A stretch of 64,000 nt of DNA, taken from contig JAJYYH010000009.1 in NCBI GenBank assembly GCA_021801255.1, positions 83,536-147,535 of the forward strand. The letters run 5' to 3'. The notes beneath the pieces are model-generated. The model was given only the letters and a program-made list of their open reading frames with translations. It searched no databases and was not told the origin of the DNA. Shown one piece after another: positions 1 to 12,151 of the stretch (position 1 is the first letter of the stretch; each line of letters begins with the position of its first letter). Source of the DNA: Pseudomonadota bacterium. GTDB taxonomy: Bacteria > Pseudomonadota > Alphaproteobacteria > Acetobacterales > Acetobacteraceae. Position numbers and translations under genes: made by a program.

Positions 1-148
1 GAAACGAACCGCGCCGAGCCATTACCGGCAGATCGGCGGACACCGCCGCCAGCGCGGCCGCCGGCACGAATCGCTCGACGACGAGATGGGGAAACGGGTC
101 GGTGGCCACGGGTGTTGTGCGCAGGCGCTCATAGTCGAGGGGGAACAT
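1..148 (-). CDS. 2OG-Fe(II) oxygenase-like protein, N-terminal part (runs off the left edge)
   Basis: The minus-strand frame starting with ATG at 148 stays open for 49 codons to the window edge. It begins MFPLDYERLRTTPV and continues with a DPFPHLVVERFVPAAAL stretch. From memory this resembles the N-terminus of small 2OG-Fe(II) oxygenase proteins found in Acetobacteraceae. The catalytic HxD...H residues would lie outside the window, so the function is not proven. It is divergent from zapE across a 114-base spacer. An ATG at 162 is in another frame and was not used. Confidence 0.5.
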   Translation of the reverse strand, partial: MFPLDYERLRTTPVATDPFPHLVVERFVPAAALAAVSADLPVMARRGSF

Positions 149-262
149 GCGGGGCGCTTCATCTGTTGTTGATAAAACGACTATATAGCACGGCGCGCGC
201 CGGCTTCCATCACCGCCCGCGGATTGCCGCGTCCGCCATCCCGCGCTAGGACGCCCGCCACG

Positions 263-1432
263 ATGGATGATCTTAGCGCCACACGGCTTGCCTCCCCGGA
301 ATTGGCATCCGGCCCACTCGCCGCCTATCGCGCGCAGCGTAGCGCGGGCCGCCTCGCGACCGACCCGGCGCAGACACTGGCCGCTGAACGCCTGCAGGAT
401 TTATGGGAAAAGCTCCGCGCCTATGATCCCACGGCGCCCGCGCCGAGCGGGCGGCTTGCGCGCTTCCTCCGCCGCAAGCCGACCGAGGGGGCGCCCGAGG
501 AGCGGCCGCATGGGCTCTATCTCGTGGGCGAGGTCGGGCGTGGCAAATCCATGCTGATGGATATGTTTTTCGAAGCCGCCCAGGTGCCGCGCAAGCGGCG
601 CATCCATTTTCACCAGTTCATGCAGGAAGCGCACCGACGCACCCACGAATGGAAGCGCGCCCATCCCGAGGGCGACGACCCCATCCCGCCGCTCGCCGAT
701 GCCATCGCCGCCGAGGCAGTGCTGCTTTGTTTCGATGAGTTCCAGGTTAATGACATCGCCGATGCGATGATCCTCGGCCGGTTGTTCGAGGCGCTGTTTG
801 CCCGCGGCGTCGTGGTGGTCGCGACCTCGAACACGCTCCCCGACGATCTTTTCCGGGACCAGCCCGGCCGCGATGCCTTTCTGCCCTTTATCGCGCTGAT
901 CAAGAGCCATCTCGATATTCTGGTCATGGAGGGTGGGCGGGATTGGCGCCGGCGACGGCTGGAGCGGCTCGCCACCTGGCACGTGCCCGCCGACGCGCGA
1001 GCCGAGGCCGCGCTCGATGCCGCTTTCAGCGAACTCGCCGAGAACATTTCCGCCCGCCCGGCGCGCCTGCGGGTGATGGGGCGGGTACTCGCCATCCCGC
1101 TGGCTGCCGGCCGCGTTGCCCGCTTCGACTTCGCGGCGCTTTGCGAGACCGCGCTCGGACCCGGCGACTATCTAGCGCTGGCGACGCACTTCCAGGCCCT
1201 GGTGCTCGATGCCATCCCCCGCCTTTCGCCCGAGAATTTCGACGCCGCCCGGCGCTTCATCACCCTGGTCGATGAACTCTACGAGCATCGGGTGAAGCTC
1301 TTTGCCTCGGCCGCCGCCGCCCCCGATGACCTTTATCGTGACGGCGAAGGCGCCAAGGCCTTCGAGCGCACCGCCTCGCGGCTGGTCGAAATGCAGAGCC
1401 AAGCCTATCTCGCGCTGCCCCATCTCACATAA
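263..1432 (+). CDS. zapE: Cell division protein ZapE (AFG1-like ATPase)
   Basis: A 389-residue P-loop ATPase of the AFG1/ZapE family. In E. coli ZapE associates with the Z-ring and is needed under low oxygen; the mitochondrial relatives act on respiratory-chain proteins. Walker A GEVGRGKS is at about 89-96, followed by the family-typical MLMDMFF. Walker B LLCFDEF is at 154-160, followed by QVNDIADAMIL. A longer frame exists from a TTG at 224, but ATG 263, with an AGGA about 11 bases upstream, gives the usual N-terminus. Its place just upstream of mdh and the suc genes is common in alphaproteobacteria. The 156-base gap to mdh suggests a separate promoter for the TCA genes. Confidence 0.9.
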   Translation: MDDLSATRLASPELASGPLAAYRAQRSAGRLATDPAQTLAAERLQDLWEKLRAYDPTAPAPSGRLARFLRRKPTEGAPEERPHGLYLVGEVGRGKSMLMDMFFEAAQVPRKRRIHFHQFMQEAHRRTHEWKRAHPEGDDPIPPLADAIAAEAVLLCFDEFQVNDIADAMILGRLFEALFARGVVVVATSNTLPDDLFRDQPGRDAFLPFIALIKSHLDILVMEGGRDWRRRRLERLATWHVPADARAEAALDAAFSELAENISARPARLRVMGRVLAIPLAAGRVARFDFAALCETALGPGDYLALATHFQALVLDAIPRLSPENFDAARRFITLVDELYEHRVKLFASAAAAPDDLYRDGEGAKAFERTASRLVEMQSQAYLALPHLT

Positions 1433-1471
1433 GCGCTCCTCTCACATAAACGCGCGTCGATCGCCGGCACC

Positions 1472-1500
1472 TTGCCGCTCGGCCCTTGATGGGCTAGCAA
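1472..1500 (+). promoter_or_regulatory. Possible sigma-70 promoter of the mdh-suc operon
   Basis: TTGCCG at 1472-1477 and TAGCAA at 1495-1500 are separated by 17 bases, in the gap between zapE and mdh. The -35 matches consensus at 4 of 6 positions and the -10 only at 3 of 6. This is a suggestion based on spacing and position. Confidence 0.3.
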
Positions 1501-1585
1501 CAGGCGCCTTCCGGGCAGCGCCGTCGGGGCGGGTTTCGGCCTCCGCGGCGTCGCCCGATATCGTTCACCCCTCGTCCGGAAGTGA

Positions 1586-2542
<957 letters not shown>

Positions 2543-2547
2543 GCGCG

Positions 2548-3744
2548 ATGAACATCCACGAATATCAGGCCAAGGAAGTACTGCGCGATTACGGCGTCGC
2601 GGTGCTCGACGGCCATGTCGCCTGGACCGCCGAGGAAGCGGAAGTGGCGGCGAAAAAACTTGCTGGTCCGGTCTATGTGGTGAAGGCGCAGATCCACGCT
2701 GGCGGGCGCGGTGCGGGGCATTTCGCTGACGATCCCGCGGGCAAGGGCGGCGTGCGGATCGCCCGCTCCCCGGCGGAGGCGCGCACACATGCGGCGGCCA
2801 TGCTCGGCCACGTGCTGGTGACCAAGCAGACCGGGGCCACGGGGCGCAAGGTGCATCGCGTCTATGTCGAGCAGGGCTGCGAGATCGCGCGCGAGCTGTA
2901 TCTTTCCCTGCTCGTCGATCGCGAGAGCGGGCGCGTGACATTGATGGCCTCCAGCGAGGGCGGGGTCGAAATCGAGGAGGTCGCGGCCCACCATCCGGAA
3001 AAGATTCTCAAGGTGGCGATCGACCCGGCATCTGGGTTTTCGCCGTTTCATGCCCGCAAGCTTGCTTTCGGTCTTGGGTTGACGGGTAAGGCGATCGGCG
3101 CGTTTACGCGCTTCGCCGCGGCGCTCTATCGCGCCTTTCTCGAGCTCGATGGCGGCATCGTCGAAATCAACCCGCTGGTGGTCACGAATCTGGGCGATGT
3201 GGTGGCGCTTGATGCCAAGATCGGTTTTGACGACAATGCCCTTTTCCGCCATCCCGACATCGAAAAATTGCGTGACGAAGCCGAGGAAGATCCGAAGGAG
3301 CTGGAGGCGGCGAAACACAGCCTCAATTACGTCGCGCTCGAGGGCACCATCGGCTGCATGGTCAATGGCGCCGGTCTTGCGATGGCGACGATGGACATCA
3401 TCAAGCTTTATGGCGCGGCGCCGGCGAATTTCCTCGATGTCGGCGGTGGTGCCACCAAGGAGCGGGTGAGTGCGGCGTTCAAGATCATTCTCTCCGATCC
3501 GCATGTCGAGGGGATTCTGGTGAATATTTTTGGCGGCATCATGCGCTGCGACGTGATCGCCGAGGGTGTGGTCGCGGCGGCGCGCGAGGTTGCGCTCAGC
3601 GTGCCGCTGGTGGTGCGGCTGGAAGGAACCAACGTGCAGCTCGGCAAGGAAATTCTCGCGAAATCGGGGCTGCCGATCATCGCCGCCGACAATCTCGCCG
3701 ATGCCGCGGAAAAAATTGTCGCCGCCGTGCGGGAGGCGGCGTGA
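2548..3744 (+). CDS. sucC: Succinyl-CoA synthetase beta subunit (ADP-forming)
   Basis: 398 residues, full family length (EC 6.2.1.5). It has an N-terminal ATP-grasp domain beginning [17 protein letters not shown], with the [10 protein letters not shown] nucleotide loop around 50-60. The C-terminal ligase-CoA domain contains [12 protein letters not shown] around 330-340. With SucD it converts succinyl-CoA to succinate with substrate-level ATP or GTP formation. The start is 5 bases after mdh, and the stop overlaps the sucD start by one base, implying translational coupling and equal stoichiometry. Confidence 0.97.
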   Translation: MNIHEYQAKEVLRDYGVAVLDGHVAWTAEEAEVAAKKLAGPVYVVKAQIHAGGRGAGHFADDPAGKGGVRIARSPAEARTHAAAMLGHVLVTKQTGATGRKVHRVYVEQGCEIARELYLSLLVDRESGRVTLMASSEGGVEIEEVAAHHPEKILKVAIDPASGFSPFHARKLAFGLGLTGKAIGAFTRFAAALYRAFLELDGGIVEINPLVVTNLGDVVALDAKIGFDDNALFRHPDIEKLRDEAEEDPKELEAAKHSLNYVALEGTIGCMVNGAGLAMATMDIIKLYGAAPANFLDVGGGATKERVSAAFKIILSDPHVEGILVNIFGGIMRCDVIAEGVVAAAREVALSVPLVVRLEGTNVQLGKEILAKSGLPIIAADNLADAAEKIVAAVREAA

Positions 3745-4619
3745 TGGCCATTCTCGTCGATGCCGAGACCCGCGTCATCACGCAAGGTTTCACTGGCGCG
3801 CAGGGCTCGTTTCATTCCGAACAGGCGATCGCCTATGGCACCAAGGTGATGGGGGGCGTGACGCCGGGCAAGGGTGGCACGAGCCATCTCGGCCTGCCGG
3901 TGTTCGACACGGTCGCGGACGCCGTCGCGGCGACCGGGGCCTCGGCCTCGGCGATCTACGTGCCGCCGCCTTTTGCCGCGGATGCCATCCTGGAGGCGAT
4001 CGATGCCGGTGTGGCGCTCATCGTCTGCATTACCGAGGGCATTCCGGTGCTCGACATGGTGCGTGTCAAACGCGCCCTCGATGGCAGCCGCTCGCGCCTG
4101 ATCGGGCCCAATTGCCCGGGCGTGATCACCCCCGACGCCTGCAAGATCGGCATCATGCCCGGCCATATCCATCGCCGCGGCAAGATCGGCATCGTTTCGC
4201 GCTCGGGTACCCTCACCTATGAAGCGGTCGCCCAGACTACCAGCGCAGGGCTCGGCCAATCGAGTTGTGTCGGGATCGGGGGCGACCCGGTGAAGGGTAC
4301 CGATTTCATCGAAATTCTGGAAATGTTCCTGGCCGATCCCGAAACCCAAGCGATCATTATGATCGGTGAGATTGGCGGGCAGAGCGAGATCGCGGCGGCC
4401 GAATTTTTGGCTCGCGAAAAAGTAAAAAAGCCGGTGGTTGGCTTCATCGCCGGCGTGACGGCGCCGGCGGGACGACGCATGGGCCATGCCGGGGCGGTGA
4501 TCAGCGGCGGGCGCGACACCGCGCAAGCGAAGATAGAGGCGCTGCGGGAAGCTGGCATCCATGTCGCGGAAAGCCCTGCCGCGCTGGGTAGCACGATGAT
4601 CCGGGCGCTTCAAGGCTGA
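3744..4619 (+). CDS. sucD: Succinyl-CoA synthetase alpha subunit
   Basis: 291 residues. The N-terminal CoA-binding Rossmann domain has [20 protein letters not shown]. The active-site phosphohistidine is in [11 protein letters not shown] (H248), and the ligase signature [13 protein letters not shown] lies upstream of it. ATG 3744 overlaps the sucC stop in a TGATG junction; a GTG three bases upstream is possible but less likely. It forms the alpha/beta heteromer with SucC. A 121-base spacer separates it from sucA. Confidence 0.97.
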   Translation: MAILVDAETRVITQGFTGAQGSFHSEQAIAYGTKVMGGVTPGKGGTSHLGLPVFDTVADAVAATGASASAIYVPPPFAADAILEAIDAGVALIVCITEGIPVLDMVRVKRALDGSRSRLIGPNCPGVITPDACKIGIMPGHIHRRGKIGIVSRSGTLTYEAVAQTTSAGLGQSSCVGIGGDPVKGTDFIEILEMFLADPETQAIIMIGEIGGQSEIAAAEFLAREKVKKPVVGFIAGVTAPAGRRMGHAGAVISGGRDTAQAKIEALREAGIHVAESPAALGSTMIRALQG

Positions 4620-4740
4620 CCCTGGCGATTGAGATAAACGCATGCCTGTGCGGGCACAATTGCGCGACACGCGGGTTATGCTTCATTCACATATAGCGTC
4701 TATGAGCCGATAGCGAGCAATCTGGAACCGGGACATACTC

Positions 4741-7596
4741 ATGGCAGGCGTCGATCTTCTCGCCACCGCCTTTAGCGGCGCAAACGCGGCTTTCATCGCC
4801 GATCTCTACGCGAAATGGATCGACGACCCAAATGCCGTCGATCCGAGCTTCGCCGAACTCTTCGCCGGGCTGAACGATGAGGCGCGCGCCGTGCTTGGCG
4901 ATGCGCTGGGCGCCTCGTGGGCGCCGCATCATGCCAGCTTCAGCGAACCGGAGATCGCGGCCCCGGCCCAGGTGACCGAGCCGAGTGCCGAGGATTTGCG
5001 CAAGCTGGCGCGCGACAGCCTGCGCGCCTTGATGCTGATCCGCACCTATCGGGTGCGCGGGCATCTCGAGGCCCAGCTCGACCCGCTCGGCCTGCAGGTC
5101 CCGAAACCCCATCCCGAGCTTGATCCCAAGAGCTATGGTTTTACCGAATCGGATTGGGACCGGCCGATTTTTATCGATTTCGTGCTTGGGCGTGAGAGCG
5201 CGACTTTACGCGAAATTGTCAGCATTCTCCGCGAAACCTATTGCGGGCCGATTGGCGTCGAGTTCATGCACATCCAGGATCCTGACCAGAAATCCTGGAT
5301 CCAGCGCCATATCGAAGGCGCGCCATGGCGTGCCGCGTTCACCAACGATCGGCGCGTGCGGATTCTGCGCGAACTCACCGAGGCGGAAGGTTTCGAGACT
5401 TTCTGCCAAAAGAAATATGTCGGTACCAAACGCTTCGGCCTCGAAGGCGGCGAGGCGATGATCCCGGCGCTACACACCATTATCGCAACCTCCGCGGCGC
5501 ACGGGGTCAACGAGATGGTGATCGGGATGCCGCATCGTGGCCGGCTCAATACCCTCGTCAACGTGGTAAAAAAACCCTTCACCGCGGTGTTCAGTGAGTT
5601 CAGCGGCGCGAGTTCGAACCCCGAGGATGTGCAGGGCGCGGGTGATGTGAAATATCATCTCGGCACCTCGGCTGATCTCGATATTGACGGGCGAGCGGTG
5701 CATCTCTCTCTACAGCCCAATCCCTCGCATCTCGAAGCGGTTGATCCGGTGGTGGTCGGAAAAGTGCGGGCGCGCCAGGATATGGCCGGCGATACCCGCA
5801 AGCGGCGCTCGGTGATGTGCATCATGATCCATGGTGACGCGGCCTTCGCCGGCCAGGGTCTGGTCTATGAAACGCTCGCCATGAGCCAGCTCATCGGCTA
5901 TCGCACTGGTGGCACGGTGCATGTCGTGGTCAACAACCAGATCGGCTTCACAACGCTGCCGGCGCATGCCTATTCCGGGCTCTATTGCACCGATATTGCG
6001 AAATCGGTGCAGGCGCCGATCCTCCATGTCAATGGCGACGACGCGGAGGCGGTGGTGTTCTGCGCCGATCTCGCCGCACAATTCCGTCACGAATTCGGCG
6101 TCGATATCGTGCTCGACATCGTCTGCTATCGCCGCCACGGCCATAACGAGGCGGACGAGCCGGCGTTTACCCAGCCGCTGATGTACAAGGCTATCCGCGC
6201 GCAGAAAACCACCCGCACACTCTATGCCGAGCGCCTGGTGCGCCAAGGCGTGATCGCGGCGGAGGCGGCACAAGCAATGGCCGACCAATTCACCGCGACC
6301 CTTGATGCGGCGCAGGCGGCGGCACAATCCTTCAAGCCCAACAAGGCGGATTGGCTGGAGGGCCACTGGTCGGGCCTCAAGCAAGGCGACGAACAGGAGG
6401 AGTGGATTGACGAAGCGACCGCGGTCTCCGCGGCAACATTGCGCGAGGTCGGCCTTGCACTGGCGCATGTGCCGGAAAATTTTGATCTCAATCCGAAAAT
6501 CGCCCGCCAGTTGGACGCCAAGCGCGAGATGACCGAAAGCGGCCAGGGTTTCGACTGGTCAACCAGCGAGGCCTTGGCGTTTGGCACGCTCCTGTTGGAG
6601 GGCCATCGGGTGCGGCTCTCCGGCGAGGATTGTCAGCGCGGTACCTTCAGCCAGCGCCACGCCGTACTGATCGACCAGACCAGCCAGAATGAATATGTCC
6701 CGCTCAACAATATCAGACAAGATCAAGTAAAAATCGAAATCTACAACTCTCTTCTGTCGGAAGCCGGGGTGCTCGGCTTTGAATATGGCTATTCGGTCGC
6801 AGATCCATACACCCTGGTTTTGTGGGAAGCGCAGTTCGGTGATTTCGCCAATGGCGCACAGGTTATCATCGACCAGTTCCTGGCATCGGGCGAAACTAAA
6901 TGGCTGCGCATGTCCGGCCTCGTGCTGCTGCTGCCGCATGGCTATGAGGGGCAGGGACCGGAGCACTCCTCGGCGCGGCTGGAGCGCTATCTGCAACTTT
7001 GTGCCGAGCGCAACATGCAGGTTTGCAACCTTACCACGCCAGCGAATTATTTTCACGCGCTGCGGCGCCAGCTCAAGCGCAATTTCCGTAAGCCCCTCGT
7101 GTTGATGACGCCGAAATCGCTGCTGCGTCACAAGCTCGCGGTCTCGTTCGCTTCCGAGATGACCAATGGCAGCGCCTTCCGCACCGTCATCCCGGAGATC
7201 GATACGCTCGTACCAGCCGAGAAAATTCGCCGTGTCGTGCTGTGCAGCGGCAAGGTCTATTATGATCTTTTGGCTGAACGGCGCGAACAGAAGAGAGAGG
7301 ATGTCGCGATCCTCCGTCTCGAGCAGCTCTACCCTTTCCCCAAGCTTAGTTTGCCGAAACTGCTCGCACCCTATCGCAATGCCGAGATCGTCTGGTGCCA
7401 AGAGGAGCCCGCCAACATGGGTGCTTGGTGCTATGTTGATCGCCGGATCGAGTGTGTGCTCGGCGAAATTAAGGTAAAAGCCAAACGACCGCGCTATGTC
7501 GGGCGCGAGGAGGCGGCGAGCCCGGCAACCGGATCAGCGAAAATGCATGCCGCGCAGCAGGCCGCCTTGGTGCGTGCGGCGTTGGCGATAGATTAA
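4741..7596 (+). CDS. sucA: 2-oxoglutarate dehydrogenase E1 component
   Basis: A 951-residue thiamine-diphosphate-dependent E1o (EC 1.2.4.2), which decarboxylates 2-oxoglutarate and transfers succinyl to the SucB lipoyl arm. Visible family motifs are GMPHRGRLN around 262-270, the substrate-region [10 protein letters not shown] around 327-336, the TPP-binding segment GDAAFAGQG followed by VNNQIGFTT around 365-400, and C-terminal [13 protein letters not shown]. The N-terminus carries the short SucB-docking segment typical of E1o (FAELFAGL). It is transcribed with sucB and lpdA and sits 19 to 22 bases before sucB. Confidence 0.97.
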   Translation: MAGVDLLATAFSGANAAFIADLYAKWIDDPNAVDPSFAELFAGLNDEARAVLGDALGASWAPHHASFSEPEIAAPAQVTEPSAEDLRKLARDSLRALMLIRTYRVRGHLEAQLDPLGLQVPKPHPELDPKSYGFTESDWDRPIFIDFVLGRESATLREIVSILRETYCGPIGVEFMHIQDPDQKSWIQRHIEGAPWRAAFTNDRRVRILRELTEAEGFETFCQKKYVGTKRFGLEGGEAMIPALHTIIATSAAHGVNEMVIGMPHRGRLNTLVNVVKKPFTAVFSEFSGASSNPEDVQGAGDVKYHLGTSADLDIDGRAVHLSLQPNPSHLEAVDPVVVGKVRARQDMAGDTRKRRSVMCIMIHGDAAFAGQGLVYETLAMSQLIGYRTGGTVHVVVNNQIGFTTLPAHAYSGLYCTDIAKSVQAPILHVNGDDAEAVVFCADLAAQFRHEFGVDIVLDIVCYRRHGHNEADEPAFTQPLMYKAIRAQKTTRTLYAERLVRQGVIAAEAAQAMADQFTATLDAAQAAAQSFKPNKADWLEGHWSGLKQGDEQEEWIDEATAVSAATLREVGLALAHVPENFDLNPKIARQLDAKREMTESGQGFDWSTSEALAFGTLLLEGHRVRLSGEDCQRGTFSQRHAVLIDQTSQNEYVPLNNIRQDQVKIEIYNSLLSEAGVLGFEYGYSVADPYTLVLWEAQFGDFANGAQVIIDQFLASGETKWLRMSGLVLLLPHGYEGQGPEHSSARLERYLQLCAERNMQVCNLTTPANYFHALRRQLKRNFRKPLVLMTPKSLLRHKLAVSFASEMTNGSAFRTVIPEIDTLVPAEKIRRVVLCSGKVYYDLLAERREQKREDVAILRLEQLYPFPKLSLPKLLAPYRNAEIVWCQEEPANMGAWCYVDRRIECVLGEIKVKAKRPRYVGREEAASPATGSAKMHAAQQAALVRAALAID

Positions 7597-7618
7597 CCTT
7601 TTCATTCAGGAAGCGGTG

Positions 7619-8860
7619 ATGCCGACCGAAATCAAGGTGCCCCAGCTTGGCGAAAGCGTCACGACGGCGACGGTCGCGCGCTGGCTGAAAAAACCAGGCG
7701 AGACCGTGGTGGCGGATACGCCGCTGGTGGAACTGGAGACCGATAAGGTGACCGTCGAGGTCAATGCGCCAGACGCCGGCGTGCTCACCGAAATCATCGC
7801 GGCGGAGGGCGCTGAGGTGGAAGTGGGCGCGGTGCTAGCCGTGCTCGACGCGGATGCCGCGCGCGGCGACGCGCCGGCGGCGATGCCACGCGGCGGGGTT
7901 AATCCACCGCCGCGGCCCTCCGGCCCGGTTTCCCGCCCGGCAACCCCCCCTTCGGATATCGTGGCTCACGCACCACTGCCGGCCGCCGCCAAGCTGATGA
8001 CGGAGAACCAGATAACGGCGAAGGAAGTCGGCAAAGGCGAAGGCAAGGACGGCAGAATTACCAAGGGCGACGTGCAGGCCTTCCTCGATCGCGTAAGCTC
8101 AGCTGCCTCCGGCAAGCCGGGCGCGCCCGTCGAATCGAAGGCGCCGCGCGAGGATGACCCGCGCGTTGAGCGCGTGCGCATGACGCGTCTCCGTCGCACC
8201 ATCGCCGCCCGCCTCAAGGAAGCGCAGAACACAGCCGCCATGCTTACCACCTTCAACGAGGTGGATCTCACCGCGGTGATCGCGCTCCGCAACGAATACC
8301 GTGACGTTTTCGAAAAGAAGCATAACGGCGCGCGGCTCGGCTTCATGTCGTTTTTTGTCAAGGCGTGCGTCACCGCACTCAGGGAATTCCCCGCGGTCAA
8401 CGCCGAGATCGACGGCGAGGATATTCTTTATAAAAATTTCGTCCATATGGGGATCGCGGTCGGCGGGCCAAACGGCCTCGTCGTGCCGGTGATCCGTGAT
8501 GCTGATCAGATGGGTTTCGCCGCGATCGAGCTGGCGATTGCTGATTTCGGCAAGCGCGCGCGCGAAGGCACGCTCAAGCTCAATGAGCTTGCCGGCGGTA
8601 CATTCAGTATTACCAATGGCGGCATCTATGGGTCGCTGTTGTCCACGCCGATCCTCAACCCCCCTCAATCCGCGATCCTCGGCATGCACAAGATCCAGGA
8701 GCGGCCCATTGCTGTCGCCGGCAAAGTGGAAATCCGGCCGATGATGTATTTAGCCGTGTCCTATGATCACCGCATCGTCGATGGCAGAGAGGCGGTTTCG
8801 TTCCTTGTTCGTGTCAAGGAAGGCATCGAGGATCCGCGCCGCCTTTTGCTGGATCTTTAA
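7619..8860 (+). CDS. sucB: Dihydrolipoamide succinyltransferase (E2o)
   Basis: A 413-residue core of the 2-oxoglutarate dehydrogenase complex (EC 2.3.1.61). One lipoyl domain occupies about 1-78, with the lipoylated lysine in ETDKVTVEV (K43). A Pro/Ala-rich linker follows at about 80-120, then a peripheral-subunit-binding domain at about 120-156 ([25 protein letters not shown]). The acyltransferase domain runs from about 175 to the end, with the catalytic SYDHRIVDG near residue 380. ATG 7619 was chosen over the GTG directly before it because it gives the canonical [13 protein letters not shown] start. Confidence 0.97.
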   Translation: MPTEIKVPQLGESVTTATVARWLKKPGETVVADTPLVELETDKVTVEVNAPDAGVLTEIIAAEGAEVEVGAVLAVLDADAARGDAPAAMPRGGVNPPPRPSGPVSRPATPPSDIVAHAPLPAAAKLMTENQITAKEVGKGEGKDGRITKGDVQAFLDRVSSAASGKPGAPVESKAPREDDPRVERVRMTRLRRTIAARLKEAQNTAAMLTTFNEVDLTAVIALRNEYRDVFEKKHNGARLGFMSFFVKACVTALREFPAVNAEIDGEDILYKNFVHMGIAVGGPNGLVVPVIRDADQMGFAAIELAIADFGKRAREGTLKLNELAGGTFSITNGGIYGSLLSTPILNPPQSAILGMHKIQERPIAVAGKVEIRPMMYLAVSYDHRIVDGREAVSFLVRVKEGIEDPRRLLLDL

Positions 8861-8864
8861 GCCG

Positions 8865-10256
8865 ATGGCTGAGAATTTTGACGTTATCATTATCGGAGCT
8901 GGGCCCGGGGGCTATGTTTGCGCGCTGCGCGCGGCACAACTCGGGATGAAAGTCGCCTGCGTCGAAAGACGCGCGACCCTGGGTGGCACCTGCCTCAACG
9001 TCGGTTGTATTCCTTCCAAGGCGCTGCTGCACTCTTCGGAGAATTTTTATGCCGCCTCGCGCACACTCGCCGATCATGGCGTTGTGGTGGGCGGCGTAAA
9101 ACTCGATCTCGCGCGGATGATGGCGCGCAAGGACGAGGTGGTCGGCGCCAATGTCAAGGGTGTCGAATTTCTTTTCAAAAAAAACAAAATCACCTGGCTC
9201 AAGGGTTCGGCGCGCATTCTGCGCGCCGGCGTGGTAAGCGTCGACGGCGCGGAATACGCGGCGAAGCACATCGTCATCGCCACCGGCAGCGAGAGCATGC
9301 CGCTGCCGGGTGTCGAGGTCGATGAAAAGCACATTGTGAGTTCGACCGGCGGGCTGGAATTGAGCGCCGTTCCCCAACATCTCGTGGTCATCGGCGGTGG
9401 TTATATTGGGCTCGAACTCGGCAGCGTTTGGCTGCGGCTCGGCGCCGCGGTCACGGTCGTCGAGTTCTGCGACCGCCTGGTGCCAACGATGGATCAGGAA
9501 ATCGCCAAAACCTTCGAGCGTATCCTCACGAAGCAGGGCATGAAGTTCCGCCTCAACACCAAAGTAACCGGTGCGCGCGTGGACAAAACTGGCGTGACGC
9601 TGGCGCTCGCGCCAGTCACGGGCGGCGATGGCGCGGAACTCAAGACGGATGTCGTGCTGCTCGCCATCGGCCGGCGTGCCTACACCGAGGGGCTTGGCCT
9701 TGACGAAATTGGCGTCGATCGCGATGAGCGCGGGCGCATCAAAACCGATGCGCATTACGCCACTTCGGTTGCCGGCATCCATGCCATCGGCGATGTCATT
9801 ACGGGACCGATGCTCGCGCACAAGGCAGAGGAAGAAGGCGTGGCACTCGCCGAAAACCTCGTCGGCCAGGCCGGACATGTGAATTACGGCGCCATCCCCG
9901 GCGTCGTTTACACCTGGCCCGAAGTCGCCGCCGTCGGCAAAACCGAGGAGGAATTGAAAAGCGCCGGGACAAAATATCGCGTTGGCAAATTCCCCTTCAC
10001 CGCCAACGGGCGGGCGCGCGCCATGGGCGAAACCGAGGGGTTCGTCAAACTTTTGGCCGAGGAAAAAAGCGACCGCCTGCTCGGCGCGCATATCATCGGC
10101 CCCGACGCCGGGGCCCTCATCGCCGAACTCGTCACCGCGATCGAGTTCGGTGCGAGTGCCGAGGATGTCGCGCGCACCTCGCACGCGCACCCCAGCCTTT
10201 CGGAAGCGGTGATGGAGGCGGCGCTGGCGCTGGCCGGCCGGGCGCTCCATATCTGA
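8865..10256 (+). CDS. lpdA: Dihydrolipoamide dehydrogenase (E3)
   Basis: A 463-residue FAD/NAD oxidoreductase (EC 1.8.1.4) that reoxidises the lipoyl group of SucB. The FAD motif GAGPGGYVCA is near residue 10. The redox-active disulfide is in GGTCLNVGCIPS. The NAD motif GGGYIGLELGSV is around 180, and the C-terminal AHPSLSEAVMEA supplies the catalytic His-Glu pair. The open frame begins further upstream inside sucB, but ATG 8865, five bases after the sucB stop, gives the conserved N-terminus. It is the last gene of the TCA operon. Confidence 0.97.
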   Translation: MAENFDVIIIGAGPGGYVCALRAAQLGMKVACVERRATLGGTCLNVGCIPSKALLHSSENFYAASRTLADHGVVVGGVKLDLARMMARKDEVVGANVKGVEFLFKKNKITWLKGSARILRAGVVSVDGAEYAAKHIVIATGSESMPLPGVEVDEKHIVSSTGGLELSAVPQHLVVIGGGYIGLELGSVWLRLGAAVTVVEFCDRLVPTMDQEIAKTFERILTKQGMKFRLNTKVTGARVDKTGVTLALAPVTGGDGAELKTDVVLLAIGRRAYTEGLGLDEIGVDRDERGRIKTDAHYATSVAGIHAIGDVITGPMLAHKAEEEGVALAENLVGQAGHVNYGAIPGVVYTWPEVAAVGKTEEELKSAGTKYRVGKFPFTANGRARAMGETEGFVKLLAEEKSDRLLGAHIIGPDAGALIAELVTAIEFGASAEDVARTSHAHPSLSEAVMEAALALAGRALHI

Positions 10257-10278
10257 CGCGGGTTTAAGGCAAGGAAGG

Positions 10279-10314
10279 CTGGGCTCTGCCCAGACCCGCC
10301 CGGGGCCGAGCCCC
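10279..10314. repeat. GC-rich double-hairpin intergenic repeat, short copy
   Basis: In the lpdA-pdxA gap, CTGGGC-tct-GCCCAG (10279-10293) is followed by GGGGC-cga-GCCCC (10302-10314), joined by ACCCGCC. Both are perfect short-arm hairpins with three-base loops. The linker CAGACCCGC and the CCCCTGGACC tail are shared with the larger element at 26781-26886, so these look like two copies of one intergenic repeat family. Confidence 0.6.
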
Positions 10315-10328
10315 TGGACCTCATTCCG

Positions 10329-11303
10329 ATGACGCCGCTCGCCCTCACCATGGGTGATCCGGCGGGAATCGGCGGCGAAATCGCGGTCAGCGCGTGGCAC
10401 AGTTTACGTCAGTCCGGGCCAGTTTTTTTTCTGCTTGACGATCCCGCGCGGCTCGCCGGCACCGTCCCTCTGCGAATAATCGCTGAACCCGAGGAGGCAA
10501 AGGCCGATTTCGCCTCCGCCCTCCCGATTCTCCCCATTTCGCTCAGAGCCCCCGCGCGGCCGGGAAGGCCCGATCCCGCCCATGCGCCCGCCGTCATCAA
10601 GGCGATCGAGCGCGCGGTGGCGTTGGCCCTCGCTGGACGGGTCGCGGGCGTCGTGACGAACCCGATCAGCAAGGTGACGCTCCATCGCGCGGGGTTCGCC
10701 CATCCCGGCCATACCGAATTTCTCGCCGCCCTCACCGGCGTGGCACACCCGGTGATGATGCTCGCCGCGCCCGCGCTCCGGGTGGTGCCGGTCACGGTGC
10801 ATGTCGCGCTTCGTGCTGCAATCGAGGCGCTGAGCCTGGAGGCGATCGTCGCCGCCGGACGTATCACCGCCGTCGCCTTGCTGCGGGATTTCGCTATTGC
10901 CGCGCCGCGTCTCGCCATCGCCGGGCTCAACCCCCACGCCGGCGAGGAGGGGACGATGGGGACCGAGGAAGAAACCATCATCGCCCCGGCGATTGCCGCG
11001 CTCCGCGCCGAGGGCATCGCGGTTTTCGGCCCCCTCTCGCCCGATACCATGTTCACGGAGACCGCGCGCGCGCGCTATGATGCGGCGCTCTGCATGTATC
11101 ACGATCAGGCGTTGATCCCGTTGAAGACACTCGACATGACACATGGGGTGAATGTGACGCTCGGCCTGCCGATCGTGCGCACCTCGCCCGACCATGGCAC
11201 GGCGTTCGACATCGCGGGGCAGGGTGTGGCCGACCCGCGGAGCCTGATCGCGGCGCTGCGGCTCGCGGCCAGCATCGCCGCCAACCGCGCGAGGACGCCA
11301 TGA
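10329..11303 (+). CDS. pdxA: 4-hydroxythreonine-4-phosphate dehydrogenase
   Basis: 324 residues (EC 1.1.1.262). It oxidises 4-phosphohydroxy-L-threonine, giving the aminoacetone phosphate used by PdxJ in the DXP-dependent pyridoxal-phosphate pathway. The family start [15 protein letters not shown] is present. Metal-ligand histidines are visible in HPGHTEFLA and [12 protein letters not shown], and there is a [10 protein letters not shown] segment. The stop overlaps the pdxJ start in an ATGA junction, so the two B6 genes are coupled. The start follows a hairpin-rich 72-base gap after lpdA. Confidence 0.95.
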   Translation: MTPLALTMGDPAGIGGEIAVSAWHSLRQSGPVFFLLDDPARLAGTVPLRIIAEPEEAKADFASALPILPISLRAPARPGRPDPAHAPAVIKAIERAVALALAGRVAGVVTNPISKVTLHRAGFAHPGHTEFLAALTGVAHPVMMLAAPALRVVPVTVHVALRAAIEALSLEAIVAAGRITAVALLRDFAIAAPRLAIAGLNPHAGEEGTMGTEEETIIAPAIAALRAEGIAVFGPLSPDTMFTETARARYDAALCMYHDQALIPLKTLDMTHGVNVTLGLPIVRTSPDHGTAFDIAGQGVADPRSLIAALRLAASIAANRARTP

Positions 11304-12016
11304 GGCCGATCCGGCTCGGCGTCAACATCGATCACGTGGCAACCCTCCGCAACGCCCGCGGCGGCGCGCATCCCGACCCGCTGGCCGCCGCCCGCCTCGC
11401 GCTCGCCGCCGGGGCAGACGGCATCACCGCGCATCTGCGCGAGGATCGCCGCCACATCAGGGACGAGGACATGCGCCGCCTCAAGACCGAGATCGCCGCG
11501 CCGCTGAACATGGAAATGGCGGCGACCGAGGAGATGGTGGCGATTGCCTGCATGCTCCGCCCGCACGCCGCCTGCCTGGTGCCGGAGCGGCGCGAGGAGG
11601 TGACGACCGAGGGCGGGCTTGATGTCGCGGGCCAGGTCGAGGTGCTCGCCCCCAGGGTCGCGGCGCTCAAGGCCGCCGGCATCCGGGTTTCGCTGTTCAT
11701 CGATCCCGACCCCCGGCAATTGCAGGCGGCCAGGGTGGTCGGCGCGCCGGTGGTGGAATTGCACACGGGGGCCTATGCCGAAGGGCGGCCGGGGGAATTG
11801 GCGCGGCTTCAGGCAGCGGCGGCGATGACCGCGGCGCTCGGGTTGGAGTGCCATGCCGGGCACGGGCTGACCTTTGAGAATGTCGGCCCGGTGGCGACGC
11901 TGCCGCAGGTGATGGAGCTGAATATCGGCCATTTCCTGGTGGCCGAAGCGATTTTCTCTGGCCTGAGCCACGTGGTGCGCGAGATGCGGGTGCGCATGGC
12001 CGCCGCCCGAACCTGA
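11300..12016 (+). CDS. pdxJ: Pyridoxine 5'-phosphate synthase
   Basis: A 238-residue TIM-barrel enzyme (EC 2.6.99.2) condensing 1-deoxyxylulose 5-phosphate with 3-amino-2-oxopropyl phosphate. Family motifs in order are [17 protein letters not shown] near the N-terminus, [12 protein letters not shown] around 45-56, [11 protein letters not shown] around 70-80, and [11 protein letters not shown] near 195. It overlaps pdxA by four bases. The following 135 bases (12017-12151) hold no gene that I can support. Confidence 0.96.
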   Translation: MRPIRLGVNIDHVATLRNARGGAHPDPLAAARLALAAGADGITAHLREDRRHIRDEDMRRLKTEIAAPLNMEMAATEEMVAIACMLRPHAACLVPERREEVTTEGGLDVAGQVEVLAPRVAALKAAGIRVSLFIDPDPRQLQAARVVGAPVVELHTGAYAEGRPGELARLQAAAAMTAALGLECHAGHGLTFENVGPVATLPQVMELNIGHFLVAEAIFSGLSHVVREMRVRMAAART

Positions 12017-12151
12017 TCCATCCGCGCGGGCTTGCGCGTCGCGACAGCCCTTACCGAAGAGAGGGCCTCACCGAAGCGACGACCCCACCGAAGCGACGGC
12101 GAATTTCCTGGTGAACCGCTGCCGGCTTTTCCAATGGGGCGAAGAACACGA

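Noticed and set aside
1424..1450. CTCACATAA repeated at the end of zapE
   Set aside because: Two short copies 16 bases apart, one partly inside the coding region; too short to call a regulatory or recombination element.
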